Assembly: GCA_030696315.1 (NCBI GenBank)
Contig: JAUYSM010000017.1
Location: 1 to 45,957, forward strand
Reading direction: 5' to 3'
Length of the DNA stretch: 45,957 nt
DNA from: Pseudohongiella sp.
GTDB taxonomy: Bacteria; Pseudomonadota; Gammaproteobacteria; Pseudomonadales; Pseudohongiellaceae
Positions 34,750-43,557 of the stretch are shown here, one piece after another. The first letter of the stretch is position 1, and each line of letters opens with the position of its first letter. A program made the translations under genes and the position numbers. A model generated the notes under the pieces. That model saw only the letters and a program-made list of their open reading frames with translations, made no database searches and was not told where the DNA came from.

Positions 34750-35528
34750 TGTCAACGCGTGAATGGATAGTAGGCATTCATTCGGTGACCGAGTTATTGC
34801 GCCGGCACCCGGAAGATGTATTTGAACTGGTGCTGCAACAGGAGCGCACGGATCAGCGGCTGGATGAGGTGCGCACCCTGGCGACGGAGCTGGGCATCAA
34901 AACCCAGGTCATGCCCAAGGCCGCGCTCGAAAAGAAGCTACAAGGTGAAAACAAAGGCGCGGGCAAACGCGTGCCCGTGCATCAGGGTGTGGCCGCTCTT
35001 TGCCAGTACCGCGACACCGTCAAGGATGAAGCGTTCCTGACCAAGCTGCTGGACAATCTGGATCATCCCCCCTTGATACTGGTGCTGGATGAAGTGACCG
35101 ATCCGCATAATCTGGGCGCCTGTCTGCGCACCGCGGATGCCGCCGGTGCTGACGCCGTAATTGTGCCCAAGGACAATGCTGCCACCATGAACATGACGGT
35201 GCGCAAAGTCGCCAGTGGCGCGGCGGAGAAAGTAAATCTGGTGGCGGTGACCAACCTGGCGCGCACGCTGGCGGCTTTGCAGCAGCGCGGCATCTGGATC
35301 AGTGGCACGGCGGGTGAGGCCGACCACAGTCTGTATCAGGCCGATCTCACAGGCCCGGTCGCCATTGTGATGGGGTCGGAGGGCAAAGGCTTGCGCCGGC
35401 TGACGCGCGAACACTGCGATTATCTGATTTCCATTCCCATGGCTGGTGTGGTCAGTAGCCTGAATGTGTCGGTAGCGGCAGGTGTCTGCCTGTTTGAAGC
35501 CGTCAGGCAGCGTCAAAAAGCGTCTTGA
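34749..35528 (+). CDS. rlmB: 23S rRNA (guanosine-2251-2'-O)-methyltransferase
   Basis: 259 residues, the usual length. The N-terminal substrate-binding domain begins IVGIHSVTELLRRHPEDV. SpoU-type knotted methyltransferase motifs are all present: LDEVTDPHNLGACLRTADAAG (motif 1), VMGSEGKGLRRL (motif 2) and VSSLNVSVAAGVCLFE (motif 3). It methylates the ribose of G2251 in the peptidyl-transferase P loop, using SAM. Its ATG shares a base with the rnr stop (TAATG), so the pair forms an operon, as in many gammaproteobacteria. Confidence 0.96.
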   Translation: MSTREWIVGIHSVTELLRRHPEDVFELVLQQERTDQRLDEVRTLATELGIKTQVMPKAALEKKLQGENKGAGKRVPVHQGVAALCQYRDTVKDEAFLTKLLDNLDHPPLILVLDEVTDPHNLGACLRTADAAGADAVIVPKDNAATMNMTVRKVASGAAEKVNLVAVTNLARTLAALQQRGIWISGTAGEADHSLYQADLTGPVAIVMGSEGKGLRRLTREHCDYLISIPMAGVVSSLNVSVAAGVCLFEAVRQRQKAS

Positions 35529-35543
35529 GCAACGCCCCTGATT

Positions 35544-35576
35544 GGCTGAAGGTGCCGGATTATCTGGGCTTCAGCC
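35544..35576. other. Hairpin downstream of rlmB
   Basis: GGCTGAAG pairs with CTTCAGCC around a 17-base loop that can extend the stem by a few pairs. It lies 15 bases after the rlmB stop. It is followed by A residues rather than T residues on the plus strand, so it is not a standard terminator, though it could protect a 3' end. Confidence 0.4.
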
Positions 35577-35586
35577 AAAAAAGCGT

Positions 35587-35615
35587 TTGCAAGTAAGCAG
35601 CGCCTTCTCTACAAT
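35587..35615 (+). promoter_or_regulatory. Sigma70-type promoter of the rpsF operon
   Basis: TTGCAA and TACAAT are separated by exactly 17 bases, followed by a GCGCG discriminator. The predicted start near 35622 leaves a leader of about 185 bases before rpsF. Confidence 0.65.
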
Positions 35616-35631
35616 GCGCGGTCCCGGAAAT

Positions 35632-35784
35632 CCACCTTGAGGTGGGCGTGTGTTGAATCGATAGATTTGGCAGCCAGGGAAAACTAACGTTAACTCCTTG
35701 TCTTACCGTACTTTACTGATCAATGTGATCTCTAATTTGTCGGCCTGGTTGTTAATTGAATCAGGTCTTCGTTCTGCGGAAGAC
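35632..35784 (+). promoter_or_regulatory. rpsF leader with two hairpins, possible autoregulatory region
   Basis: The leader contains a CCACC/GGTGG hairpin at 35632-35645 and a GTCTTC/GAAGAC hairpin at 35765-35784, just before the AAGGAG site. In other bacteria the S6:S18 complex represses this operon by binding its leader RNA. I could not match the known motif with certainty, so the role is an inference. No other gene is seen between 35529 and 35805. Confidence 0.3.
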
Positions 35785-35805
35785 TTATTGCCAGAAGGAG
35801 TCTCT

Positions 35806-36258
35806 ATGAGACACTATGAAATAGTATTTGTTGTACACCCTGATCAAAGCGATCAGGTTCCTGCGATGGTTGAGCGTTACACTCAGATGATTACCGAAAC
35901 GGGTGGCAAAATTCACCGTTACGAAGACTGGGGCCGTCGTCAACTCGCATACCCGATTAACAAAGTACACAAAGCCCACTACATTCTGATGAACGTAGAA
36001 TGTGGCAAAGAAGTACTGGACGAAATCGTGACGCTGTTCCGTTATAACGATGCCATTCTGCGTAATCTGGTCATCAAAATGGACGGTCCAGTGACTGAAG
36101 AGTCTCTGATCCTGAAAAATGAGCGTGAAAGCCGTGAGCGTCGTGCACGCGCCGAGACCAAGCGTCGTCTGGAAGAAGAAGCTGAATCAGCTGACGACGA
36201 TGACTCTGATGATGGTTTTGATGCCGATTCAGATGACAGCGACGACGACGGCCGCTAA
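35806..36258 (+). CDS. rpsF: 30S ribosomal protein S6
   Basis: 150 residues from ATG 35806, which has AAGGAG 7 bases upstream and the invariant [15 protein letters not shown] start. An in-frame extension from 35698 is spurious. The ferredoxin-like core contains [21 protein letters not shown] and the [11 protein letters not shown] helix. The C-terminus is a 30-residue Asp/Glu-rich tail ([20 protein letters not shown]) longer than in E. coli, where the tail receives extra glutamates from RimK. S6 binds 16S rRNA with S18, encoded next. Confidence 0.97.
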   Translation: MRHYEIVFVVHPDQSDQVPAMVERYTQMITETGGKIHRYEDWGRRQLAYPINKVHKAHYILMNVECGKEVLDEIVTLFRYNDAILRNLVIKMDGPVTEESLILKNERESRERRARAETKRRLEEEAESADDDDSDDGFDADSDDSDDDGR

Positions 36259-36291
36259 CAACTAATCACAGCTTTTTAAAGGATACTGACC

Positions 36292-36522
36292 ATGTCACGT
36301 TTTTTCCGACGCCGTAAGTTCTGCAAATTTACTGCAGAAGGCACCATACAGATCGATTACAAAGATATTGAAACGCTGAAGGCTTATATTTCCGAGACCG
36401 GCAAAATTGTTCCAAGCCGCATCACCGGAACCAAAGCACGTTACCAGCGTCAACTGGCTGTCGCCGTCAAACGCGCCCGTCACTTGTCGCTGATTCCGTA
36501 CACTGACAGCCACAACGTTTAA
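36292..36522 (+). CDS. rpsR: 30S ribosomal protein S18
   Basis: 76 residues. The sequence [10 protein letters not shown]...[35 protein letters not shown] is highly conserved in S18. It starts 33 bases after rpsF with AAAGGA upstream. S18 pairs with S6 in the platform of the small subunit. A single N-terminal Cys does not form the zinc-binding set of some S18 proteins. Confidence 0.98.
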   Translation: MSRFFRRRKFCKFTAEGTIQIDYKDIETLKAYISETGKIVPSRITGTKARYQRQLAVAVKRARHLSLIPYTDSHNV

Positions 36523-36527
36523 GTTGA

Positions 36528-37376
36528 ATGCTGGGTCTCGCGCGATATGCCATGAACGGTCGCCGTCAGGCGATCACAACGGTATTTGTGTGTGGCCTGA
36601 TTCCACTGCTTAACATGCTTGTCCCGGCATTATTGGGACTGATTTTATTGCGACACGGCCGACGAGAAGCCGTGTTGGTGGCAGCCTGGGCCGCCTTGCC
36701 GTTGTTTGGCTGGGCCATGATGGGCGACATCACCCCGTTGATTCTGCTGCTGGGCGTTGTTGGCCTGGCAGCGGTGCTCCGGCAGACAGCTTCATGGCAA
36801 TTCACGTTGCTGGCAGGCATTCTGGTCGGTGTGGGTGCAGAGATGGCGCTGCGACTGAGACCGGATTTTCTGGTGCTGTTGCAGCAGCAGGTAGAGGTCT
36901 TTATGGCATCCGGTTCTTTGCCGGATCAGCCGGAGATCTCACCGGATGCGATGCGTGATGCGCTGATCAGTCTGTTTGGATTGATGCACATGTTTATGAG
37001 CATCTGCCTGCTGATGTTGGCGCGCTGGTGGCAAGCCGTGCTGTATAACCCCGGTGGTTTTCAGCAGGAGTTTCACCAGTTCAAGCTGCAGCCCTTGATT
37101 GCAATGATGTTGATGGTGCTGTTTCTGGCGGCGAGTGCCGGCGTGACGGTGCTAACAGGCTGGATAATGTATTTTTTGTTGCCCTTGTTTTTTGCCGGAC
37201 TGGCATTGGTACATGGGTTGGTAGGATTGAAAAAACTATCGCGGCTTTGGCTTGTAGCGTTTTATATGCTGATGCTGAATCCGCCGTTGGCGCAACTGTT
37301 AGCAGTGGCCGCGCTTATTGATAGCTGGTATGACTTCCGTGCTCGTGTAAAAACAAACGGTGGTCCAACAAGCTGA
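36528..37376 (+). CDS. Polytopic membrane protein between rpsR and rplI
   Basis: 282 residues from ATG 36528, five bases after rpsR; ATG 36552 is an alternative and neither has a strong ribosome binding site. About eight hydrophobic segments cover the protein, with a soluble stretch near residues 110-150 ([20 protein letters not shown]). The same position holds a similar membrane protein in Pseudomonas and relatives. It resembles the DUF2232 type, but I am not sure of that assignment. The function is unknown; its conserved place in a ribosomal operon suggests co-expression with translation or replication genes. Confidence 0.8.
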   Translation: MLGLARYAMNGRRQAITTVFVCGLIPLLNMLVPALLGLILLRHGRREAVLVAAWAALPLFGWAMMGDITPLILLLGVVGLAAVLRQTASWQFTLLAGILVGVGAEMALRLRPDFLVLLQQQVEVFMASGSLPDQPEISPDAMRDALISLFGLMHMFMSICLLMLARWWQAVLYNPGGFQQEFHQFKLQPLIAMMLMVLFLAASAGVTVLTGWIMYFLLPLFFAGLALVHGLVGLKKLSRLWLVAFYMLMLNPPLAQLLAVAALIDSWYDFRARVKTNGGPTS

Positions 37377-37426
37377 GGCCGGACAGGCGCCTGATCATGA
37401 ATCAGGATTTTATTGAGGAAAATATC

Positions 37427-37873
37427 ATGAACGTAATTCTGCTGGAAAAAGTGGGTCGTCTGGGCAGCGTCGGTGACACAGCTTCTGTACGTCCAGGTTA
37501 TGCACGTAACTTTCTGTTCCCGTCCGGCAAAGCCGTACCGGCAACACGAACCAATCTGGCTGACTTTGAAGCCCGTCGTGCTGAACTGCTGGCTGCTCAC
37601 ATTGCTAACGTTGCTAAAGCTCAGGCTCGCGCTGACAAGCTGAAAGACCTGCGCGTTGCAATCTCCGTTAACGCGGGCGATGAAGGCAAGCTGTTCGGTT
37701 CTGTTGGCACACGTGACATCGCTGATGCCGTGACTGCAACCGGTTCAGAAATCACTAAAGCTGAAGTTCGTCTGCCAAACGGCGCAATCCGTGAAGTGGG
37801 TGAATGGCTGGTATCAATCGACCTCGGCTACGAAGTAGAAGCTGTGGTAACGGTTGCGGTTGTACCTGCTTAA
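37427..37873 (+). CDS. rplI: 50S ribosomal protein L9
   Basis: 148 residues from ATG 37427, with GAGGAAAA upstream and the universal start [30 protein letters not shown]. An earlier ATG adds ten unrelated residues. A central helix ([24 protein letters not shown]) links the N- and C-terminal domains; the latter has [15 protein letters not shown]9 binds 23S rRNA and protrudes from the L1 stalk base. Confidence 0.98.
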   Translation: MNVILLEKVGRLGSVGDTASVRPGYARNFLFPSGKAVPATRTNLADFEARRAELLAAHIANVAKAQARADKLKDLRVAISVNAGDEGKLFGSVGTRDIADAVTATGSEITKAEVRLPNGAIREVGEWLVSIDLGYEVEAVVTVAVVPA

Positions 37874-37971
37874 TAGCATCTGCGTGACAGTACCACCGCG
37901 GGTGGTGATTCAACACGCTGGTAACTGATGTTGCCGGTTGTTTGTGATCACTGCTTAGTGGGAGAATAAGG

Positions 37972-38006
37972 CACCGCCACCCTTTGGGTCGTGGTGCTTT
38001 TTTTTG
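37972..38006 (+). terminator. Terminator-like hairpin between rplI and dnaB
   Basis: GCACC...ACCC pairs with GGGT...GGTGC around TTT, with three imperfect pairs in the middle, followed by eight T residues. It ends only 21 bases before the dnaB ATG. Confidence 0.75.
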
Positions 38007-38027
38007 CCTGGGTTTTTGGGGAGCACA

Positions 38028-39473
38028 ATGTCAGAACGAACAACAACAGAGCTCAGGGAACCCGCGGCCACCTTTGATCGCCCATCCCGGCAGACGCCAT
38101 TAAGTGCCGCCCATGCGCTGGGTGCTGGTTTAAAAGTGCCGCCACATTCTGTTGAGGCGGAGCAGGCCGTGCTAGGCGGCTTGATGCTCGACAATACCGC
38201 CTGGGACAACGTTGCCGAAGTGCTGCAGGCAGTAGATTTTTATCGCCATGAACACCAACTGATTTTTGATGTGATGCAGCGTCATGCCGAAGCCAGCAAA
38301 CCCATCGACGTGGTCACGCTGGTAGAGGCCCTCGACAGCCTAAACCAGGTGCAGGATGCGGGGGGTATTGAGTACCTGTCCGATCTTGCCAGTCATGCCC
38401 GTGGCACTGCCAACATCAGCGCCTATGCCCGCATCATCCGCGAACGTGCAACCTTGCGTACCCTGATCAGTGTCTCCAATGAAATTGCAGACAATGCGTT
38501 TAATCCGGCAGGCCGCGAAGCCGCAGACGTGCTGGATTTTGCTGAACAGAAAGTTTTTCAGATTGCCGATAACCGCGCGCGTGATGGTGGTCCACAGCAG
38601 GTCAATCCGCTGCTCACCAAAGTGGTTGAAAAAATTGATGAGTTGATCAAGTCCAAAGGCGGTATCACCGGGCTGTCCACGGGCTATAAAGATCTCGATA
38701 AAAAAACCTCGGGTTTGCAAAAGTCTGACCTGATTATTGTGGCGGGTCGACCCTCCATGGGTAAAACCACCTTTGCCATGAACCTGGCTGAACATGCGGT
38801 GATGGCCCAGGACAAACCGGTGTTGGTGTACAGCTTGGAGATGCCCGCGGAGAGTCTGATTTTTCGTATGCTCAGCTCCATTGGCCGCATCGATCAGTCG
38901 CGGCTGCGTAGCGGACAGCTTGAAGATGAAGACTGGCCCAAACTGACGGCGGCCATCGCCAAACTCAAAGACCGGCCGCTGCTGATTGATGACACGGTGG
39001 GCTTGAGTCCAACCGAAATGCGTGCGCGCGCCCGGCGTGTGGTGCGGGAGTATGGCGGCCTGGCACTGGTGGTAGTCGACTATCTGCAGTTGATGCAGAT
39101 AAAAGGATTTGGTGATAACCGCGTGGGTGAGATTTCAGAGATTTCCCGCTCCTTAAAAACTCTGGCTCGCGAATTTTCCTGCCCGGTGATTGCACTGTCT
39201 CAGTTGAATCGAAGTCTTGAGCAGCGCCCCAACAAGCGCCCGGTGATGTCTGACCTGCGTGAATCCGGTGCGATTGAGCAGGACGCCGACATCATTGCCT
39301 TTGTGTATCGTGATGAAGTGTATAACCAGGACACGCAGGACAAAGGCATTGCCGAGATCATTATTGGTAAACAGCGTAATGGCCCGATCGGGACGGTGAA
39401 ATTGGGCTTTATGGGCCAGTTCACGCGCTTTGACAATCTGGCCTTGCCAGACTACGACGACAGCTATGCCTGA
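38028..39473 (+). CDS. dnaB: Replicative DNA helicase
   Basis: 481 residues from ATG 38028, which has GGGGAG upstream; an in-frame ATG at 38004 lies in the terminator T-run and is unlikely. The N-terminal domain begins PPHSVEAEQAVLGGLMLDN and the RecA-like domain has Walker A GRPSMGKTTFAMN, Walker B LVVVDYLQLM, and the SQLNRSLEQRPNKRPVMSDLRESG motif with the sensor and arginine finger region. No intein interrupts it. The hexamer unwinds DNA at the fork. Its stop overlaps the alr start. Confidence 0.98.
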   Translation: MSERTTTELREPAATFDRPSRQTPLSAAHALGAGLKVPPHSVEAEQAVLGGLMLDNTAWDNVAEVLQAVDFYRHEHQLIFDVMQRHAEASKPIDVVTLVEALDSLNQVQDAGGIEYLSDLASHARGTANISAYARIIRERATLRTLISVSNEIADNAFNPAGREAADVLDFAEQKVFQIADNRARDGGPQQVNPLLTKVVEKIDELIKSKGGITGLSTGYKDLDKKTSGLQKSDLIIVAGRPSMGKTTFAMNLAEHAVMAQDKPVLVYSLEMPAESLIFRMLSSIGRIDQSRLRSGQLEDEDWPKLTAAIAKLKDRPLLIDDTVGLSPTEMRARARRVVREYGGLALVVVDYLQLMQIKGFGDNRVGEISEISRSLKTLAREFSCPVIALSQLNRSLEQRPNKRPVMSDLRESGAIEQDADIIAFVYRDEVYNQDTQDKGIAEIIIGKQRNGPIGTVKLGFMGQFTRFDNLALPDYDDSYA

Positions 39474-40602
39474 GTCTCACAGCTGGGCACAAATCGATCT
39501 TGACGCCTTGCGCCACAACTTTGAGCGCGCGCGCATCAGTGCGCCCGGCCGACGTGTGTGTGCGGTGATCAAAGCCAACGCCTACGGGCACGGCGTGCAC
39601 ACCGTGGCGAGAGCCCTGCAACCGGCCTTGCACCCCAATGATCTGTTTGCCGTTGCCACCTTGAATGAAGCATTAACGCTGCGCCGCACGGCGAGCAAAG
39701 AAGCCATTCTGGTACTGCGTGGTCCGCTCACGGTGGAAGAGCTGGCGCTGCTGATACAAGGTGGTTTTCACTGGGTTATGCATTCGCGCTGGCAGGCTGA
39801 CCTGCTAAAACAATGGCTGAAACAATTCACGTCGATCAAGCCGCCTGTGCTGAACATCTGGTTGAAAATTAACACCGGTATGAATAGATTGGGTCTGCCG
39901 GCTGACGATCTGCGTGATGTCTGGCAATGGCTGCAATCACTCACATTACCGGGCGAACGCGTGCTGATGTCGCACTTTGCCACGGCAGATGAACATGAAC
40001 ATGTGCTGGCCAATCAACAGCAGGCCGAGTTTGCACGTCTGGTCAAAACGCTGCCCCATGCAGAGCATTGTTCACGCAGTCTGTCAGCGTCGGCGGGCAT
40101 TGTGTCGTGGCCGCAAGCCCATCATGATATCGTACGCCCCGGCATCATGTTGTACGGTGCTTCTCCCATGGCAGACACCGATGGCAGCCACTACAATTTA
40201 AAGCCGGTGATGAGTTTGAAGTCCCGACTATTGACTATCAATCATGTCAAAGCTGGTGATACGGTAGGCTATGGCGCCACGTATCACTGTCCGCAGGATA
40301 CGCGGATCGGCGTGATTGGTATCGGTTACGGAGACGGTTACCCACGGCATGCACCGAGCGGCACACCCGTACTGATTTTTGCTCAGGGTCAAGTGTGGGA
40401 AGCGCCACTGGCGGGGCGGGTGTCTATGGATATGTTGACGGTTGATCTCAGTGGTATTCCTGCCAATCCCGGTGACGAAGTATTGTTGTGGGGACAGTCC
40501 TGGGGCCATGTATTGCCAGCGGATCGTATCGCGCGTTACGCCGGCACCATTGCGTATGAACTGTTCTGTCAAGTGACATCACGCGTCAGGTTTACAGTCT
40601 GA
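39466..40602 (+). CDS. alr: Alanine racemase
   Basis: 378 residues from ATG 39466, which overlaps the dnaB stop by eight bases; a start 12 codons earlier is spurious. The PLP lysine is in CAVIKANAYGHGVHTV near residue 35, and the catalytic Tyr lies in VGYGATYHCP, the base for the other face. IGYGDGYPR and AGRVSMDMLTVDL are conserved. It converts L- to D-alanine for peptidoglycan. A one-base overlap links it to radA. Confidence 0.96.
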   Translation: MPESHSWAQIDLDALRHNFERARISAPGRRVCAVIKANAYGHGVHTVARALQPALHPNDLFAVATLNEALTLRRTASKEAILVLRGPLTVEELALLIQGGFHWVMHSRWQADLLKQWLKQFTSIKPPVLNIWLKINTGMNRLGLPADDLRDVWQWLQSLTLPGERVLMSHFATADEHEHVLANQQQAEFARLVKTLPHAEHCSRSLSASAGIVSWPQAHHDIVRPGIMLYGASPMADTDGSHYNLKPVMSLKSRLLTINHVKAGDTVGYGATYHCPQDTRIGVIGIGYGDGYPRHAPSGTPVLIFAQGQVWEAPLAGRVSMDMLTVDLSGIPANPGDEVLLWGQSWGHVLPADRIARYAGTIAYELFCQVTSRVRFTV

Positions 40603-41981
40603 TGGCCAAGGCAAAAACAGCATTTGTGTGTGAAGACTGCGGCGCTGAATTCAGCAAATGGCAAGGGCAATGCTCGGAGTGCAAAGCCTGGAATACCTTG
40701 ACGCGCATCAGCATCGCCAGTGCCACGACCAATGCCTCGCCTGCCGTGCAGGCTGATTTTCGCCGCCAAGGCTATGCAGGCCAGTTGTCCAGCGTGCAGG
40801 ATCTGTCGGAGATTGATGTGGCCGCAGTGCCGCGCTTTTCCTCGTCTTTAAGTGAATTTGATCGGGTGCTGGGCGGCGGCCTGGTGCCGGGTTCGGTGAT
40901 TCTGATTGGCGGTAATCCAGGCGCTGGCAAAAGCACCTTGTTGCTGCAAGTGATGTGCACGCTGGCGCAGTTGATGCCCGCCATGTACGTCACAGGTGAA
41001 GAGTCGCTGCAGCAGGTCGGGATGCGCGCGCATCGACTGGGATTGCCCGAAAAAAACCTCAAAATGCTGGCTGAAACTGAAGTTGAAACGATTTGCCGGC
41101 TGGCGGAGCAGTTGCAGCCAAAATTGCTGGTGGTGGATTCCATTCAGGTGATGCACAGCAGTGATGTACCGTCCGCACCCGGCAGCGTCTCGCAGGTGCG
41201 CGAATGTGCCGCCTATCTGATCCGTTACGCCAAACAAACCGGTACGGTGTTGTTCCTGGTGGGACATGTCACCAAGGATGGTTCGCTGGCCGGCCCCAAA
41301 GTGCTGGAACACATGATTGATTGTTTTGTGATGCTGGAAGGTGGCAGCGATACCCGTTACCGCACCTTAAGAGGCCAGAAGAATCGCTTTGGCGCCATTA
41401 ATGAACTGGGTGTGTTTGCGATGACGGAAAAAGGCTTGAAGGAGGTCAAAAATCCTTCCGCCATTTTCCTTGCCAGAACGGAGGAAGAAAGTCCCGGATC
41501 GCTGGTTATGGTGTTGTGGGAAGGCACCCGACCCTTGCTGGTTGAAATTCAGGCTTTGGTGGATGGCAGTCAGACCGGTAGTGCGCGGCGACTGGCTGTC
41601 GGTTTGGATCAGAATCGTCTGGGGATGTTGCTGGCCGTACTACACCGGCATGGCGGTTTGTTTATGGCCGATCAGGACGTGTATGTGAATGTGGTAGGCG
41701 GCGTCAAAGTCACCGAGACCGCTGCAGATCTGGCCGTGTTAATGGCCATTGTGTCCAGTTTTCGTGACCGCGCGTTGCCGCATGATCTGGTGATATTCGG
41801 TGAAGTGGGCCTTGCCGGTGAAATCCGTCCCGTGCCCAGTGGTCAGGAGCGTTTGCAGGAAGCGGCCAAACATGGCTTCAAGCGCGCGATTGTACCCAAG
41901 GCCAACTGTCCGAAACACGCTGTGCCCGGCATGGAAATTATCGGCGTCAGTAAATTGTCCGAGGCGCTCGCTGCCCTGTAA
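40602..41981 (+). CDS. radA: DNA repair protein RadA
   Basis: 459 residues. The N-terminal C4 zinc finger is CEDCGAEFSKWQGQCSEC. The RecA-like ATPase has Walker A GGNPGAGKSTLL, LLVVDSIQVMHS as Walker B and the RadA signature KNRFG. The C-terminal Lon-protease-like domain (VYVNVVGGVKVTETAADLAVLMAIVSS) is non-catalytic in the family. RadA drives branch migration in recombination. It ends the dnaB-alr-radA run and is 24 bases from the convergent cyclase gene. Confidence 0.97.
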   Translation: MAKAKTAFVCEDCGAEFSKWQGQCSECKAWNTLTRISIASATTNASPAVQADFRRQGYAGQLSSVQDLSEIDVAAVPRFSSSLSEFDRVLGGGLVPGSVILIGGNPGAGKSTLLLQVMCTLAQLMPAMYVTGEESLQQVGMRAHRLGLPEKNLKMLAETEVETICRLAEQLQPKLLVVDSIQVMHSSDVPSAPGSVSQVRECAAYLIRYAKQTGTVLFLVGHVTKDGSLAGPKVLEHMIDCFVMLEGGSDTRYRTLRGQKNRFGAINELGVFAMTEKGLKEVKNPSAIFLARTEEESPGSLVMVLWEGTRPLLVEIQALVDGSQTGSARRLAVGLDQNRLGMLLAVLHRHGGLFMADQDVYVNVVGGVKVTETAADLAVLMAIVSSFRDRALPHDLVIFGEVGLAGEIRPVPSGQERLQEAAKHGFKRAIVPKANCPKHAVPGMEIIGVSKLSEALAAL

Positions 41982-42005
41982 GCGCGCGTCGCATCAGCCG
42001 TCACA

Positions 42006-43457
42006 TCAGCTCGCGTCCGCACATTCAATGCAGTTTCTGCCGGCTTTTTTAGCCTTGTACAAGGCCTTGTCGGCACGCGCCATCAATACATCCAGTGCTT
42101 CGCCAGGTCGGTAATCTGCAATACCCATACTCAAGGTGACTTTTATCCTGGATTTGCCAAATGACACCGCAAGGTTTTGTATGGCGGCTTGAATTTCCCT
42201 GGCACGTAATACCGCTTCATCAATCTGACAATAATCCAGCAGCAGCACAAACTCTTCACCGCCCCACCGGCAAATGGTATCGCTGTCGCGGATGTGCTTG
42301 ATGATCAGTTGGCAGACCTCCTGCAAAACCAGATCGCCTGCCTGATGACCAAAGTTGTCATTAACCTTTTTGAAGTAGTCGATATCAACACTGATGATAG
42401 ATACCGGGCGCGGGTAGCGCTGCATATTCCGGGTCAAATGTTCAAATATCATTTCAAACAGATGCCGGTTGGCCACACCGGTCAACCGATCTTTGGTGGC
42501 CATGTCTTCCAATTTGCGTTGGTACGAGCGCAAGGTAAAGTGCGCAATCGTCAACACCAAGGCCATGATGGCTGCCGACAACAAGAGATTGAGCAGAAGC
42601 GTGTTGTCCAGCCGCTCGCCATCGCCGGAGCCCACCTGTTCAACAATCAGATACCAGTCAAACTCGGGAACCAGGCGACTGTTCAGAAAAACCGTCTGAT
42701 CGTTGCTCTCGTACTCCAGTGTTGCCATGGGCGAGCCAAGTATCTGCGCGGCAACATCGCTGAATCCGATTTCATCTTGAATCTGGTTCAGGCGTTGATC
42801 GTCGCTGCCCGTCAGCGTGACCTTGCCCTGTCGGTCAATAAAATAAATGGAACGGTCATAACGCTGTTGATAAATATCGATCAGGCGCGTGACCGCTGCA
42901 ACGGACAGTCCCACGCCAGTGGCGCCAATATACTGACCGTTGTAATCGAGCACCCGATAATTGATAAAAATGCTGACGCGGCTGCGGTCTGCAGTGTCCG
43001 TGTCGACATTGACTTCATAATCCTGTTGCAGGCCACGTACACGAAAGTACCAGGCATCGGTGGGGTCCTGCTCTGAAACAGTCTTGAGCACACCGCTTGG
43101 GTGGTAATACTGCCGGGTGGCCTCCGAGACATAAAATGCCGTGATGGTGCCGTATTGTTGCTGTATCTCGTTCAGGTAGGAAATGATGCGGGTACTGTCT
43201 TCTTCGCCCTCCAGTGCCCAATCCCTTACAAACGTGTCAGTGGCCATGACAGACGAAATCAGAATAGGGCGCAGCAGATCGCGCTGGATTTCTGAATAAA
43301 TGTTGTCGCTGGTCAGTGGCAGCATCTGCTCAGATACGTTGCGCGACAAGGACTCTTGCGCCACAAAATAACTGGTCAGGCTGGTAGCCATGAATCCAAC
43401 AATCATCAGTGCTGTCAATGCACTGATAAATATGAATTTGCGTCTGTAAATAAACAT
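42006..43457 (-). CDS. Cache-domain diguanylate cyclase
   Basis: 483 residues from ATG 43457; the frame continues upstream to a TTG but the first 33 residues look spurious. A transmembrane helix (FIFISALTALMIVGFMATSL) precedes a periplasmic dCache-like domain at about 35-300 (DAWYFRVRGLQQDYEVNVDTD, SIFINYRVLDYNGQYIGATGVGLSV) and a second helix (LLLNLLLSAAIMALVLTIAHF). The GGDEF domain has DRLTGVANRHLFEMIF, DIDYFKKVNDNFGHQAGD and GGEEF, with RDSD five residues before it as an I-site. It should make cyclic di-GMP in response to a small periplasmic ligand. It diverges from the chemoreceptor gene over 100 bp. Confidence 0.93.
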   Translation of the reverse strand: MFIYRRKFIFISALTALMIVGFMATSLTSYFVAQESLSRNVSEQMLPLTSDNIYSEIQRDLLRPILISSVMATDTFVRDWALEGEEDSTRIISYLNEIQQQYGTITAFYVSEATRQYYHPSGVLKTVSEQDPTDAWYFRVRGLQQDYEVNVDTDTADRSRVSIFINYRVLDYNGQYIGATGVGLSVAAVTRLIDIYQQRYDRSIYFIDRQGKVTLTGSDDQRLNQIQDEIGFSDVAAQILGSPMATLEYESNDQTVFLNSRLVPEFDWYLIVEQVGSGDGERLDNTLLLNLLLSAAIMALVLTIAHFTLRSYQRKLEDMATKDRLTGVANRHLFEMIFEHLTRNMQRYPRPVSIISVDIDYFKKVNDNFGHQAGDLVLQEVCQLIIKHIRDSDTICRWGGEEFVLLLDYCQIDEAVLRAREIQAAIQNLAVSFGKSRIKVTLSMGIADYRPGEALDVLMARADKALYKAKKAGRNCIECADAS

Positions 43458-43557
43458 CCTGTTACGCGTAGCCCTGCTGTTGTAGGAAAATCCTGATTCA
43501 AGAACCAGCCTTGAAAGCCGATACAAGGTTTGTCGCCTCACTCCGGAGTATACCAAG

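Noticed and set aside
37892-37906. ACCACC/GGTGGT hairpin after rplI considered as a terminator
   Set aside because: No T-run follows it; the hairpin at 37972 is a much better candidate.
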